Shown one piece after another: positions 32,357-43,490 of a DNA stretch of 64,000 bases; the first letter of the stretch is position 1; every line of letters begins with the position of its first letter. The notes under the pieces were generated by a model, which ran no database searches, had not been told where the DNA came from, and was given only the letters and a program-made list of their open reading frames with translations. Both the position numbers and the translations under genes were made by a program. Source of the stretch: Neostapfia colusana (Eukaryota; Streptophyta; Magnoliopsida; Poales; Poaceae); assembly GCA_030760725.1 (NCBI GenBank), contig JASWHV010000005.1, forward strand, positions 86,992,622-87,056,621, given 5' to 3'.

Positions 32357-34105
32357 TTACTGCCCTGGCTCGTCGTCACTGGAGCTGGAGTCCTCACCGT
32401 TGTGCACTGTCTTTATGGCGCGCTGAGGCTCCTGAAACCCCACCTGGTGGCCAACGTTGTCTGGGGCGTCGACCTTCTGCTTGCCCTCCCTTTGACGGAA
32501 GGGTGGGGCATCAGCTCGCAGCTGCCTCCCTTTGCGGAAGCGCTCTGTGAGCTTCTGGATGTCCCGGCACTCAGCAGCAGTATGGTAGCTGGTGCCGTGC
32601 ACGGGGCATAGCTCACCTTGGTCTCCCTCTGGAGCTGGTGACTGTCGCTGCCTTTTGTCAGGGCGTGGCCCGCGAGCTCCACTGGGTGCTGCTGCTGCAG
32701 CAACGGGAGCCGAGGCCGGTGGCTTCATCGTGTCACCGCCCCGGTTCTTGATCTTCTTGCCGCTTCCATAGGAAGCAGCACCAGATCCGGGCTGTCCTCC
32801 TGACTCGGAGGCTGGCAGTGAGTGCCAGTTCCGCCCTTCTGCTGCCCTGGCGCACTTGTCCGCCAGGCTGAAGAGCTCTGAGACGTCGCGAACCTCTCTG
32901 GTCACGAGCTTCTCAAGCATCTTCTTGTCCCGGACACCCTGCCGGAACGCTACCACCACAGAAGCATTTTGGATATGCGGGATGGTGTTCCGTACCTGGG
33001 AGAACCGCTGGATGAAGGAGTGCAGCGTCTCTCAAGGTTGTTGCTGGACGGCGTGGAGGTCGAGCTCCGTGCCAGGCTGAGTGTAGGAGCTGCCGAAGTT
33101 AGCAGTGAACTGCTGGCAGAGCTCTCCCCAAGAGGTTATGGAACCCTGGGGGAGGTTCATGAGCCAAGACCGGGCTGGGCCGGTCAAGGCGACGGGGATA
33201 TAGTTGGCCATGACGGCCTCGTCCCCTCCTGCAGCAAGGACGGCGGTCGAGTAGATCTGGAGGAACTCCTCCGATTTGACACTGCTGTCGTACTTCTCGG
33301 GCAGGTGCGTCCAAAACTTGCGCGGCCACCTCGCGAAGCGAAGGTGTGGCGCCAGGGCCGCACATCCTGCTCCTGTTGCTGCAGGCGTTGGTGCCGCGAA
33401 TGCTTGGTTCGCTGCTGGCACTGTGTACCCCGTTATGGGCAAGACTGCGCCATAGACCGGGGGCGCCGTTTGCAGGGCATATGGCTGGGGCATATGCTGC
33501 GTGGCGTATGCATGGGGCAGAGATCGCGTGGCCAACGTCTGCGCCTCAGGCTGGGTCGAGGCAGTCGACATGCTGTCGCCAGCCTCCTGGTTGCGATGCC
33601 TTTCTCGTCGTCGCTCAATGAACACTCGGGCATCTTTGCCCAAGTGGCATCATTCCAGCTCCGTCCTCAGGTCCATCGATGGGAGCCTGGTGGAGCGGGA
33701 ATCCGCCGTCTGTCCGTCAACCGTTGGCGTGCGCGTCAGCGACACAGCCGGTTGGCCAGGACGTCGTCCCCGCCAAAGCCGAGGGTTTGCGGCAGCGATG
33801 AAGAGACGGTCTACCTCGCGAATCCACTGCTGGGTCGCTGACTGAGGCGCGTCCCCAGCAGGTGGATTGCACAGTAGCGCTCTTGCTGCAGCTAGCGCAC
33901 CCCCGTGGGGGACGCTCAGCGCTGCAGAGGACCTCACGCTCGCTGGAGCCTGCGTTGCTGGAGTCGGCGCTGCCGGAGTCGGCTGCTGGCTTCCAGCTTG
34001 CGCCGACACACTCCGTCCAGAGTGTGTCGAGACGTAATCCCCGCTAGTCACCGTTCGTAGTGAACGCTGGGGAGGAGAGCTTGCCGCTGAAGGAAGTTTC
34101 ATCAT
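32357..34105 (-). pseudogene. Gag of the second family C element (Tat-like), two nonsense codons
   Basis: One frame runs from the first ATG (34103-34105) to 32357, about 583 codons, longer than many gags. The N-terminal third is low complexity (Ala, Pro, Ser). The middle has a retrotransposon gag domain (ARSWLMNLPQGSITSW, FIQRFSQVRNTIP). The C-terminal part has CPVHGTSYHTAAECR, the Cys/His signature of Tat-type gags, and an acidic Ser-rich end. In-frame TGA codons lie at about 33650-33652 and 33032-33034, both readable as CGA to TGA. No protease or RT follows, so the element depends on another element for mobility; that is inference. Confidence 0.8.
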
Positions 34106-34139
34106 CTTCGCCGGCAGAAGCTCGTCGCGCAAGGGAAAA

Positions 34140-34161
34140 GCCCCCTACCTGGCGTGCCAAA
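34140..34161 (-). other. Primer-site-like sequence of family C
   Basis: The minus strand reads TTTGGCACGCCAGGTAGGGG directly after LTR d; the first C element has TTTGGCGCGCCA at the same place. I do not assign the tRNA. Confidence 0.55.
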
Positions 34162-35267
34162 TGTCGAAGTGTGTAGCCGACACTTCCCCCGGGCCTGCTC
34201 TGAGCAGCCCGTGGAGGTTCTTTTTTGGAGGGGCTAGTCACTCGCGGAGAGCTTCAGCATTAGGGACGATTGAGGGAGAAGCTTGACACGGGGAGTTTTA
34301 CGTGGTTCAGGCCGCCGGAGCGTAAAACCCTACGTCCACGGTGAGCAGAGATGCTCGCTGTATTGCTTGCTGCTCAGAACCAGAGTCCTGAGCTTGAGGG
34401 TGCGTAAGAGACGAGTCAACAGAGTTCGAACCTAAGGGTGCGAATGGCTGGAGTGCGAACCCTTGCTAACGTCGCCTACCCGAGCCTTTTATAGTCCAAG
34501 GCTCGTGCGGCTTACAAGGTGGGCCCGGGACCCGACAGGTGCCCCAGGGTGATTTCCTACCAGCTTTTATGTCTTGGTGCTGGCGTCGAGGTCCTCGTCC
34601 TGCCACCCTGCCCATGCTGCAGGCTAGGTGTAGCGTGCAACCGTTGGTTTATGCAGGGATGGTAGGGCATGTCTTGTCCGTGTCTTGTCGCTGCCTTCAA
34701 TGGACTGCAGCTTCTAACACTGTGTGCATGTCTTGACTGTGACTGGTCAGAGTGGCGCCTGCCTGGCGTGCGCCGCGCCTCCGTGTCTTGGGAAGGCGCG
34801 GGTCTTGACTGCCTTGTACGGTAAAGGCATGACGCGCCTTTACTCCTGCTGCCTACCGCACTTGGCGGACAGCGCTGCTCTGCTGGCCACGTGTCGGGCC
34901 CGGAGCTCTCCTCTGAGGAGAGGAGGAGCTCTGGCCCCGCCGGACACGTGGAGCTTTCGGAGCTCACCCCCGCGGAGGGGGCATGGTCTGACCTTCTAGG
35001 CCACGTGGCAGGCCCGGAGCTATCCTCCGAGGGGAGGGAAGCTCCGGCCCTACCGGACACATGGCTCCTTCGGAGCTCGCCCCAGCGGAGGGGGCGAGGT
35101 CTGGCCTTCTAGACCACGTGGCAGGCCCGGAGCTATCCTCTGAGGAGAGGAGAGCTCCGGCCCTACCGGACACATGGTTCCTTCGGAGCTCGCCCCTGCG
35201 GAGGGGGCGAGGTACTTAGGCGGTTTCACCCTGTGCACGGGCGTACCGGGTATTCAGGGTACCGACA
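34162..35267 (-). repeat. Family C LTR (copy d, 5' LTR)
   Basis: Begins TGTCGAAGTG and ends GGTACCGACA, with TATA near 34482-34494 and G-box/hairpin modules at 34880-35210. It is followed by CGTGG and the resumed B LTR. Same subfamily as copies a and b. Confidence 0.9.
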
Positions 35268-35298
35268 CGTGGTTTTCCACAGAATTGAGGGCGTCACA
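35268..35298 (+). repeat. Element B 5' LTR, last part
   Basis: Target duplication CGTGG and then the final 26 bases of the LTR, ending GGGCGTCACA, identical in text to the end of the 3' LTR (43242-43279 region). Confidence 0.9.
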
Positions 35299-35301
35299 TA
35301 T

Positions 35302-35314
35302 TGGTATCAGAGCC
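35302..35314 (+). other. Primer binding site of element B
   Basis: TGGTATCAGAGCC begins three bases after the LTR and matches the initiator-Met tRNA primer site common in plant chromoviruses and many copia elements. Confidence 0.85.
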
Positions 35315-35720
35315 ACGGGTTGACGGTAGGTTACATGCTTAGATAGATCACATATTGGTATCAGACACAGATTGGTAGCTAAGCTACGCTGACATAGGAT
35401 GCAAGCATAGGAAAGGCCATAGTTGGATCATAGATTGGCAACACCCTAAGCCCTATAGGACCCCCATTGAACAAGCCTTGAATAGGAGTTATGTAAGCCC
35501 TTGTGATGATTGTTTATGATTATGTGCTTAGTGTGAGTTGTGGGATGTCTCAAAGCGTTGTCCATATCCACACATAAGTAGAAAAAGGTGTTAGATGCCT
35601 CGGCACTTGTTCACATCCTCATATGGTCTAATATATATAGTCCAACCCACCTTGATGCATATAGTTAAGGGGATCTATCTAACCTTCTAACCTTCTATTC
35701 TATTTCATTCTCTCTCACAG
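35315..35720 (+). other. Element B leader before gag
   Basis: About 400 bases of untranslated leader without a supported frame. It ends in a long pyrimidine tract and CACAG placed directly before the gag ATG, an excellent 3' splice-site consensus. Confidence 0.65.
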
Positions 35721-38700
35721 ATGGTGAGAGGAAACGCCGGGCGAAGGAACGTCCGTGACAATCGAGAGGATGGCCACGATGAAGTTCCTGTTAACCCCGG
35801 AGCTGGTGAGAACAACCTAGAACGGTTGATGGCCATGCAGAACCAACTTATGCAAACCATGATCCAAACTTTGGGTCAGTTGCAGACCAACAACAACAAC
35901 CCCGTTCCAGCACCACCGCCACCACCACCGCCGGCTTATAACAGACTAGGTGAGTTCATGAGGACTCGACCATCCACCTTTGCTCAAGCTAACGACCCCA
36001 TGGAGGCCGACAACTGGTTGAAATCCATGGAGAAGAAGCTTGCCATAGTGTAGTGCAATGACCGAGAGAAGGTTCTTTTTGCATCGCACCAACTCACGGG
36101 AGCTGCCGCTGACTGGTGGGATGCCCTATGCAACGCTCATGTCGACCCGGAGGCGATCACTTGGACTGAGTTCAAGGAGAGTTTCCGCTATCATTACATC
36201 CCTGCTTGTGTACTGATGCTCAAGAGACAGAAGTTTGAAGGTCTCCGCCAAGGACAGAGAAGCGTGAATGAGTATCTCAACAAGTTCACACAACTGCCTC
36301 GGTATGCCCCCGAAGATGTTAACTCAGACAAGAGGAAGCAATACCTGTTCATGAGAGGGTTGAACAATGAGATTCAGGTTCAGCTCCTCAACAATGACTA
36401 CGCGAGCTTCCAGAAGCTGGTTGACAATGCTATAGTAGTCGAAAGCGAGATCCGAGAGATCAAGCGAGAGTGCAAGAGGAAGATGCCATACCAGCCCCAA
36501 GGGAGCAACGTACGACCTCGGTACATGCCCCCGGCCACACCACAGTATGGATCGACCGCTCCTGCATACCGCCCTAGTCAGCCACCACAGCAACGACCCA
36601 TTGCACAAGCACCTCGTGTGCCTTTGCCTCCTGTGCCCCGACCCAACATGGGCGCTCCTATTCAAAACCCCCGCCCCAACGTACCTGCTGCCGTAGGCAA
36701 CAGGGCATGCTTTGCATGCGGGGAAACAGGACACATTGTGAGTCAGTGCCCGAGGAGAGGCCCTGGACAGCAAGGCAATGTGCCCAAGCAGAACCCGCGA
36801 CCGAACGGAGGGGACAATCAAGGAAACCGTGGACAGCAGAACTATGCTCGCGGCAACGTGAACCATGTCTCTGCTGAGGAAGCACAACAGGCTGAGGACG
36901 TCGTACTTGGTATGTTCTTTGCCAACTCAAACCCATCCACCATCTTATTTGATTCTGGAGCATCACATTCCTTCATATCATCCAAGTATGTTGCCAAGCA
37001 TAATCTACCCATATCACACTTAAAATGCGCTATGTTAATTAGTTCTCCCGGTGGAGAGATGAGGACTAATATAGTATGTCTGAAAGTAAGCCTTAAAATA
37101 AGGGGGTAGACTTCCTTGCCAACCTCATTGTCTTGGATTCCCAAGGGCTTGACATAATACTCGGGATGGATTGGTTAAGCAAGCACAACGGGGTAATCCA
37201 ATGTGCTAAAAGAAGCATGCAGTTGATAAATGAGCACGGTATTCGTGTCGAGTTTGAGTCAGCCCAACAAACAACCAAAAGGGCAATTTTGAACCACGTC
37301 GAAGGAGCAACATTGGACAGCATTCTAGTGGTTCAGGAATTCATGGACGTGTTTCCAGAGGAGCTTCCAGGTATGCCACCTGACCGGGACATTGAGTTTG
37401 CCATTGATTTGGTACCTGGAACTGCACCCATAGCAAAGAGACCCTATAGGATGCCAGTCAACGAACTAGTGGAACTCAAGAAGCAAATTCAGGAGCAGTT
37501 GAAGAAGGGTTTTATACGTCAAAGCTCATCACCATGGGGAGCTCCTGTGCTCTTCGTGGACAAGAAGGATGGGACCCAAAAGATGTGCGTGGACTATAGG
37601 TCTCTCAACGAGGTTACAATCAAGAACAAATACCCTCTGCCCTGTATAGAAGACCTATTCGACCAAATGAAAGGAGCCCGAGTGTTCTCCAAGATTGATC
37701 TTCGGTCAGGATACTTCCAACTAAAGATTAAGCCCTCCGATATACCCAAGACTGCCTTTCGAACACGGTATGGTTCGTATGAATATACCGTCATGTCTTT
37801 TGGGTTAACAAATGCACCCGCATACTTCATGTACCTTATGAACAAGGTTTTCATGGAGTACTTGGATAAGTTCATCGTGGTTTTCATCGAAGACATTATG
37901 GTGTATTCTAAAAGTGAGGAGGAGCATGAAGAACATTTGAAATTGACCTTGCAGAAAATGCGTGAGCATCAATTGTATGCCAAGCTTAACAAGTGTCAAT
38001 TTTGGCTAAAGGAGATATCGTTCCTAGGACACATTATCTCCGAGGAGGGAATATCAGTTGATCCCGGGAAAGTGGGAGATGTTCTGGAATGGAACCAACC
38101 GCAAAATATGAGGGATATTCGGAGTTTTCTTGGGATGGCTGGATACTACCGAAGGTTAATCAAGGACTTCTCTAAGATAGCAAAGCCTATGACGGAGTTG
38201 CTAACGAAGAGAAAAGCCTTTCAATGGACACCAGCATGCCAAGAAAGTTTTGAGGAACTCAAGAAAAGGCTAACCACAGCGCCGGTTTTGGTATTGCCGG
38301 ACATGAGCAAGAGCTTTGACATATATTGTGACGCATCCAGACAAGGGCTCGGATGTGTGCTCATGCAAGAAGGACAAGTGGTAGCCTATGCCTCACGACA
38401 ATTAAAGAAGCACGAGCTTAATTATCCTACACATGACTTGGAGCTAGCAGCAGCAGTGCATGCATTGAAGATTTGGAGACATTATATCCTTGGTCATCGA
38501 TGTGAGATCTATACGGATCATAAAAGCCTCAAGTACATATTTACACAAATGGACCTGAATTTGAGACAACGTTGATGGTTGGAACTTATCAAGGATTACG
38601 ATGTTGGAATCAACTACCACCCTGGAAGGGCCAATGTAGTAGCTGATGCATTGAGCCGGAAGGGAGCATGTCACCAACTCACGGTTCGGGAGCTACCACC

Positions 38701-40216
38701 CGAACTATGTAAGGAGTTCGAACAGTTATACCTCGGATTCTTGAACAAGATGGAAGTGATGGAGATCGACTCTTCATTAGAGCAAGAGATAAGAGAAGGC
38801 CAGGCAACGGATAAGAAGATCAAGGAGATCAAGGAAAGGATCCAACAAAGAATAGAGAAGGATTTCAATGAAGATGGGAAGGGTACGCTTTGGCTAGGAA
38901 AAAGGATCTGTTTGCCTAACGTAAAGCACATCCGCGACATGATATTAAAAGAGGCACATGATTCACCCTATTCCATACATCCTGGAAGTACCAAAATGTA
39001 CAAGGACTTGAAGACTTGTTACTGGTGGGAAGGTATGAAAAGGGACATAGCCGAATACGTTGCCCTGTGCGACACATGCCAACGGGTGAAGGCCGAACAT
39101 CAAAGACCCGCTGGATTGTTGCAACCCTTGAAGGTACCCGAGTGGAAGTGGGAGGACATCAGTATGGATTTAATTGTCGGATTGCCACGTACTCAGTCGG
39201 GTTATCATGGACCGATTGATGAAAACAGCCCATTTTTTCCTTATAAGGGCCAAGTTCAACGTTGCACAATTAGCCGAGTTGTACATGGAGCAGATCGTGT
39301 GCCGTCATGGAGTCCCGAGGAGGATAGTCTCAGATCGAGGTTCTCAGTTTACCTCTAGATTCTAGAGGAAGCTGCAGGAAGCTATGGGTACACAGCTAGA
39401 TTTTAGCTCCGCCTATCACCCACAAACCGATGGACAAACCGAAAGGACAAACCAAATTTTGGAGGACATGTTGAGAGCTTGTGCCTTGAAACGTGGGCAT
39501 AGTTGGGATAGGAGTTTACCGTACGCCGAATTCTCCTATAACAACAGCTATCAAGCTAGCTTGAAGATGTCGCCTTTCGAAGCATTGTATGGTAGGCGGT
39601 GTAGAACGCCGCTGTTCTGGAACGAGACCGGAGAGAACCAGGTGTTTGGACCCGAAGTGCTACAAGAAGCTGAAAAGCAAGTCCAAACGATACAGGAGAA
39701 CTTAAAGGCTGCTCAGTCACGACAAAAAGGCTATGCGGACAATAGGCGAAGGAAGTTGACCTTCGAAGTAGGAGACTTCGTATACCTTAAGGTATCACCT
39801 ATCCGTGGCCAACGACGTTTCAACGTCAAAGGCAAGCTAGCACCTCGCTACATCGGACCATTTAAGATTTTGGACAAGCGAGGAGAAGTAGCCTATCAAC
39901 TAGAGCTCCCAACATACTCTCCAACGTACATGACGTGTTTCATGTATCCTAGCTCAAGAAGTGCTTGAGAGTACCAGAGGAGCAAGTACCAATGGAAGAG
40001 CTTGAACTTCAAGAGGACCTGACTTATGCGGAACACCCTGTCCGAATTTTGGACGTAAGGGAAAGGGTCACAAGGAACAAAGTGATCGGATGGTGCAAGG
40101 TACAATGGAGCCATCACACCGAAGCTGAAGCCACATGGGAGCGTGAAGAAGACATCAAGGCAGAATTTCCTCATCTATTCTCTACTAATGAATCTCGAGG
40201 GCGAGATTCAATTTAA
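35721..40216 (+). pseudogene. Element B gag-pol, decayed
   Basis: Gag begins at 35721. It has a Pro run, a gag domain (ADNWLKSMEKKL on) and the zinc knuckle CFACGETGHIVSQC at about 36708-36750. Protease LFDSGASH is near 36946. RT shows YRSLNEVTIKNKYPLP, and its active site reads FIEDIMVYS instead of FIDD, a Glu for the first catalytic Asp (about 37885). RNase H has TDHKSLKYIF. Integrase has the zinc region (about 38950-39090), a core with AYHPQTDGQTERTNQ, and a chromodomain-like end. Breaks: TAG 36051-36053 (from CAG), 1-base loss in a G run near 37105, TGA 38573-38575 (CGA), a short deletion near 39207 removing the text before VDRL, TAG near 39361-39366 (Trp), and a frameshift near 39915. 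Closest kin by eye are elements A and F. Confidence 0.9.
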
Positions 40217-41316
40217 GGGCAGGGTAGATTTGTGACACCCTCATTTTTGGTTTCTGCATGTATTCATGTTTCATGTAGACAAAACATTTTAAAAAGAAGT
40301 GGGGATAGAGAAAGAATTAAAAAAAAGATAGCCAAAAAGAGCAAAAATCCAGAGTGCCGAAGACAAACTCTCGCGGCCCGCTGGCCATGTGGCGCCTTCG
40401 GAGCTCATCCCCACAAAGGAGGAGAGGTCCGACCCTGTGGGACACGTGCTGCCCCGGAGCTAGCCTCTGCAGAGAAGCAAGGCCAGCCGCAGGACACGTG
40501 TCACCTTCGGAGCTAGTCACCGCGGAAATCAGAGGACCAGTTGCGAGGGATACGTGTCGATCTCGGAGCTCACCACCAAGAGGTCCGGTTCTATTGGACA
40601 CGTGTCACCGCCGGAGCTTATCTCCGGGAGGTCCGTCACTGTTGGACATGTTTTAACCTCGGAGCTCGTCTCTGAGAAGAAAGGAAGTCTGGCGCTGTTA
40701 GGATACGTGGCACACCCGGAGCCACCTCCAAAGAGAGGGAAGGTCCGACACTGACACGTGGCGTGCGCGGAGCCACCTTCTAATAGAGAGGAGGTCCCGA
40801 CCGCCAGGATACGTGGCGCATGCGGAGCTCACCTCTGAAGGAGAGGGAGGTCTCGCTTGCTTGACACACGGCACAACCGGAGCTCGTCTCTCCGGAAAGG
40901 GGGAGACCAGGCCCCAGACGACACGTGGAGCTTCCGGAGCTCATCACCGCAGAGGTAACGAGTTCTGGAGCGGTTTTGGATTCTGTACGCGTGGAAATAC
41001 CAGTACGGAGAGGAAACCAACATGAATTCCACAATGTTACCGCACCAAATCAACTAAAGATAAGTTGTTAAGATTCAACGACAATCTGAATAGGACTCTT
41101 ATTCGAAATACAATCAGATTAGGACTCTTCTTCTCCCGATTATAAATAGAACCCAGAACCCTTGGCCGAAACAACAAACTTCTGAGCCGACGACTTAGAG
41201 CCCTAGCCCGCAACTCGCCGAATAAACCCATCGCCGGAGTTCAGTCGAGGAAGATCACCAGAAGAAAGCCCCAATGATCTGTCTGGCTAAGAGAAGGACC
41301 CCGAGACCAAGAAGAA

Positions 41317-41346
41317 CGTAAGGTAGGTCTCCAATACTACCTTACG
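41317..41346 (+). promoter_or_regulatory. Donor hairpin, element B 3' LTR copy
   Basis: Identical 10-bp inverted repeat and 10-base loop to the one at 4691-4720, again enclosing AAG/GTAGGT. Confidence 0.6.
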
Positions 41347-41633
41347 ACATCATCGCGTTTTCTTTGCATCTGTTCTTTGATTCCTTTCGCACAGAAGCGT
41401 TTTCATGGACAGATCACTTGTCGATCGATTTAATCTAAAGGTCAAGATCATCGCTACGTCGACAATTGATCCCTACAACTCTGTTTATCATAAAAACCCA
41501 TGCAAGCCATGCAAGAACACGTGCAAACTAAACTGCATCATAGGGTTAACATGTATAAGCATCATCGCATCTAGTTAAAGTTTGTGCATGATATTGATTG
41601 TTGTAAATCTTGTATGTGCGTGATCATATATAG

Positions 41634-41708
41634 AAGAACAAGCTCAGGGAGCTACCTACGACGGACTACAACAACAAGATTTTGAGCAACAGGAACCGCA
41701 AGAACAAG
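41634..41708 (+). other. LTR-embedded internal exon-like frame (element B, 3' LTR)
   Basis: 75 nt, same acceptor (ATATATAG) and GC donor (AAG/GCAAGT) as at 5008-5082, open in the same phase with a few replacements. Confidence 0.45.
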
Positions 41709-42957
41709 GCAAGTGCCCCTTGACCATATTGATCCTATGTTTTGGGAAACTGTTTCATTTTGTGAAAATGTGTGTGTGCTAAGTCAAACATGATGGGAAA
41801 CCCTTTTATAGAAGTTTACTAGTTTTGGTTAAACCACCCTTGTCGCCAGGGAAGTTTATGAGTCGGGTATGGTTTTTGCTTTATGCTTCACTCAGTCCAT
41901 GGATTGGGAAGCGAGATAGATGTGTCTAGCTAACTGCACTCGTAATGATAATGAGAAAACTGATGTTGTTAATGAACATGGATCAGATGGAGATCTAGGC
42001 AAGACTGGGTTTGTGGATGAGGTAGCATGAGATGGTGGTTTACTTGCCGTAGATCTAAGGAACGGTTCATGCAAGCACATGCTAGGATAACAGTGCCACC
42101 ACAAGGCCAAGTATGGATGCGGCTTAGCTGACTAATTAGGTAAGTTGCTAGTTTGTTATGGACCGTGGGAGGCGCGGGGAATGGGAGTCGAGTGAGGACT
42201 GCGCTGGGAACTGCATGGCACAAGAGGGGGCCCGTGGGTGGGAGAATTGGACATTCTAGCCTGCCAGTGAAACCTTAGTGAGTCCATACATCTAGTAACC
42301 CCTTTGTAAAGGCTATTTTGTGATCTCTTGGCCATACACCGACGATTGTGTACTGGTATAATGGAGGTTCTGCAGTCGCCGACGGGTGACGAAATCACAA
42401 ACTTGTGGGTAAAGAGGTGCAAACTCTGCAGAGTCTAAAACTATCATGATAGCCGAGCTTACGGTCACGAGCGCCTGGCCAACTTCCATGATTAGTTGGG
42501 ATGGTTATTGGCTATGGTTATTGGGTATGGTTTTGGATGGTTTGATTTTGGTTTGGTTTTCGGGACTGTTGAGTCCGGGTGATAAGATTGGTTGCATGAC
42601 TGTTGAGTCATGGCAGCGAGAATGGTCTCGGTATGAGACGGAATTGTTTATGAGATGATATGGTTGCGAATATGAGATGGTATTATTGAGATGGTAGCGA
42701 ATACGAGAAGGTATTCGTGAGCAAGAAAGAGGTTGATTAATATCTGGTTGGGACATGGAAGGTAATGAACATAACGGAGGTATGATTGGTATTTTAGTAC
42801 ATGTTGGGATTACACTCACTTAAAGTTAAGTTACCGGTTTTATCGTGTTTTAAGAAATAAACTTTGCTTTCTGCAATGAGCCTTTTTGTACCTACTTTGT
42901 TGTGAGCTACATATCATTGTACTCAAACTTGCATTATTATTTCATCATCAGCAACAG

Positions 42958-42992
42958 GAGGAGATTACTATGAAGACCAAGTGGAGCACTAG
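42958..42992 (+). other. LTR-embedded terminal exon-like frame (element B, 3' LTR)
   Basis: 35 nt after CAACAG, open to TAG at 42990-42992; encodes a tail ending DYYEDQVEH. Confidence 0.45.
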
Positions 42993-43406
42993 GCGTGTAA
43001 TCTGTCCTCAACCTTGCCTGTGGGGATGGAGTAGAGATGGAGCCGCTACTGCTTAGATTGCTTCCGCATTAGTTAGAAGACTTCCGCTGTTAGATTAAGA
43101 CTTCCGCTGTGAGCATGAGTCCAAGACTCATGAGACATTGTAATAAACTCTGTTATTCGTGGTCATATATATTCTGAAATTAGTTTGTGGATGATGTGTA
43201 TATGTGTGATGAACATCCTGGGCACACATATGCATCAATTCTCTGTTCCGTGGTTTTCCACAGAATTGAGGGCGTCACACTTGTACAAACTGGTTTTATA
43301 AAACTGCACCATAGGAATTGCATTCATTCACCTCATTGCATCTTGAGTAAAGTTTGTGCATGAGAATTGATTGCTGTAAATTTTGTATGTGCATGGTCGT
43401 GAGTAG

Positions 43407-43490
43407 AAGTACAAGATCAAGAGGCCATCTACGAGGAACTACAGCACCAAGACTTCGAGACGCTTGAGCAACACGAACCACGGGGGCAAG
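43407..43490 (+). other. LTR-embedded internal exon-like frame (element E)
   Basis: 84 nt between acceptor GAGTAG and GC-type donor AAG/GCAAAT, phase 1 at both ends, open. The peptide includes YEELQHQDFE, clearly related to YDGLQQQDFE of element B, although the surrounding non-coding LTR is much more diverged. Confidence 0.5.

Larger units (their letters stand above)
6660..35267 (-). mobile_element. Family C block: gag-only LTR retrotransposons inserted in the B LTR
   Basis: Four LTR copies of about 1.1 kb (6660-7763, 26237-27343, 28928-30007, 34162-35267) and two internal regions lie in minus orientation. A gag frame is present but no protease, RT or integrase is recognisable, so these are non-autonomous. 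The outer flanks are AGTGG (6655-6659) and CGTGG (35268-35272). A second left flank CGTGG at 28923-28927 matches the right flank exactly. Joining either left flank to 35273 restores the B LTR as seen at 43247-43275. The block is therefore one insertion site with a complex later history. The gag C-terminus (CPVHGTSYHTAAECR) is of the Tat type, as in Dasheng/RIRE2-like elements; that is family inference. Confidence 0.75.
3605..43279 (+). mobile_element. Element B: Ty3/gypsy chromovirus-like retrotransposon (Tekay/Del type), with nested insertions
   Basis: B has a 5' LTR (3605-6659 plus 35273-35298), an initiator-Met primer site (35302-35314), gag-pol (35721-40216) and a 3' LTR (40231-43279). 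Both LTRs start TGTGACACCC and end GGGCGTCACA. The flanking 5-mers are CATGT (3600-3604) and CTTGT (43280-43284), a target duplication with one change. Without the nested C elements B is about 11 kb. Long LTRs, the Met primer site, the order protease-RT-RNase H-integrase and a chromodomain-like tail point to the chromovirus lineage, most likely Tekay/Del; clade placement is inference. It is inactive: pol carries several breaks. Confidence 0.9.
40231..43279 (+). repeat. Element B 3' LTR
   Basis: Complete LTR of 3049 bp with the U3 module array (40375-40965), TATA box near 41140, donor hairpin (41317-41346), exon-like segments (41634-41708 and 42958-42992) and AATAAA near 43141. The preceding AAGGGCAGGGTAGA (about 40216-40228) is the likely polypurine tract. 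A deletion of about 25 bp near 42916 is seen relative to the 5' LTR. Confidence 0.95.

Noticed and set aside
32231..32611. Plus-strand frames of up to 290 codons opposite the family C gag
   Set aside because: They are shadows of the minus-strand gag frame, which has the gag domain and Cys/His tail.
5645..35267. Simple tandem segmental duplication of B-LTR plus C element
   Set aside because: The second copy should start with a C LTR like copy a, but LTR c belongs to a different subfamily; a more complex history or assembly join is needed.
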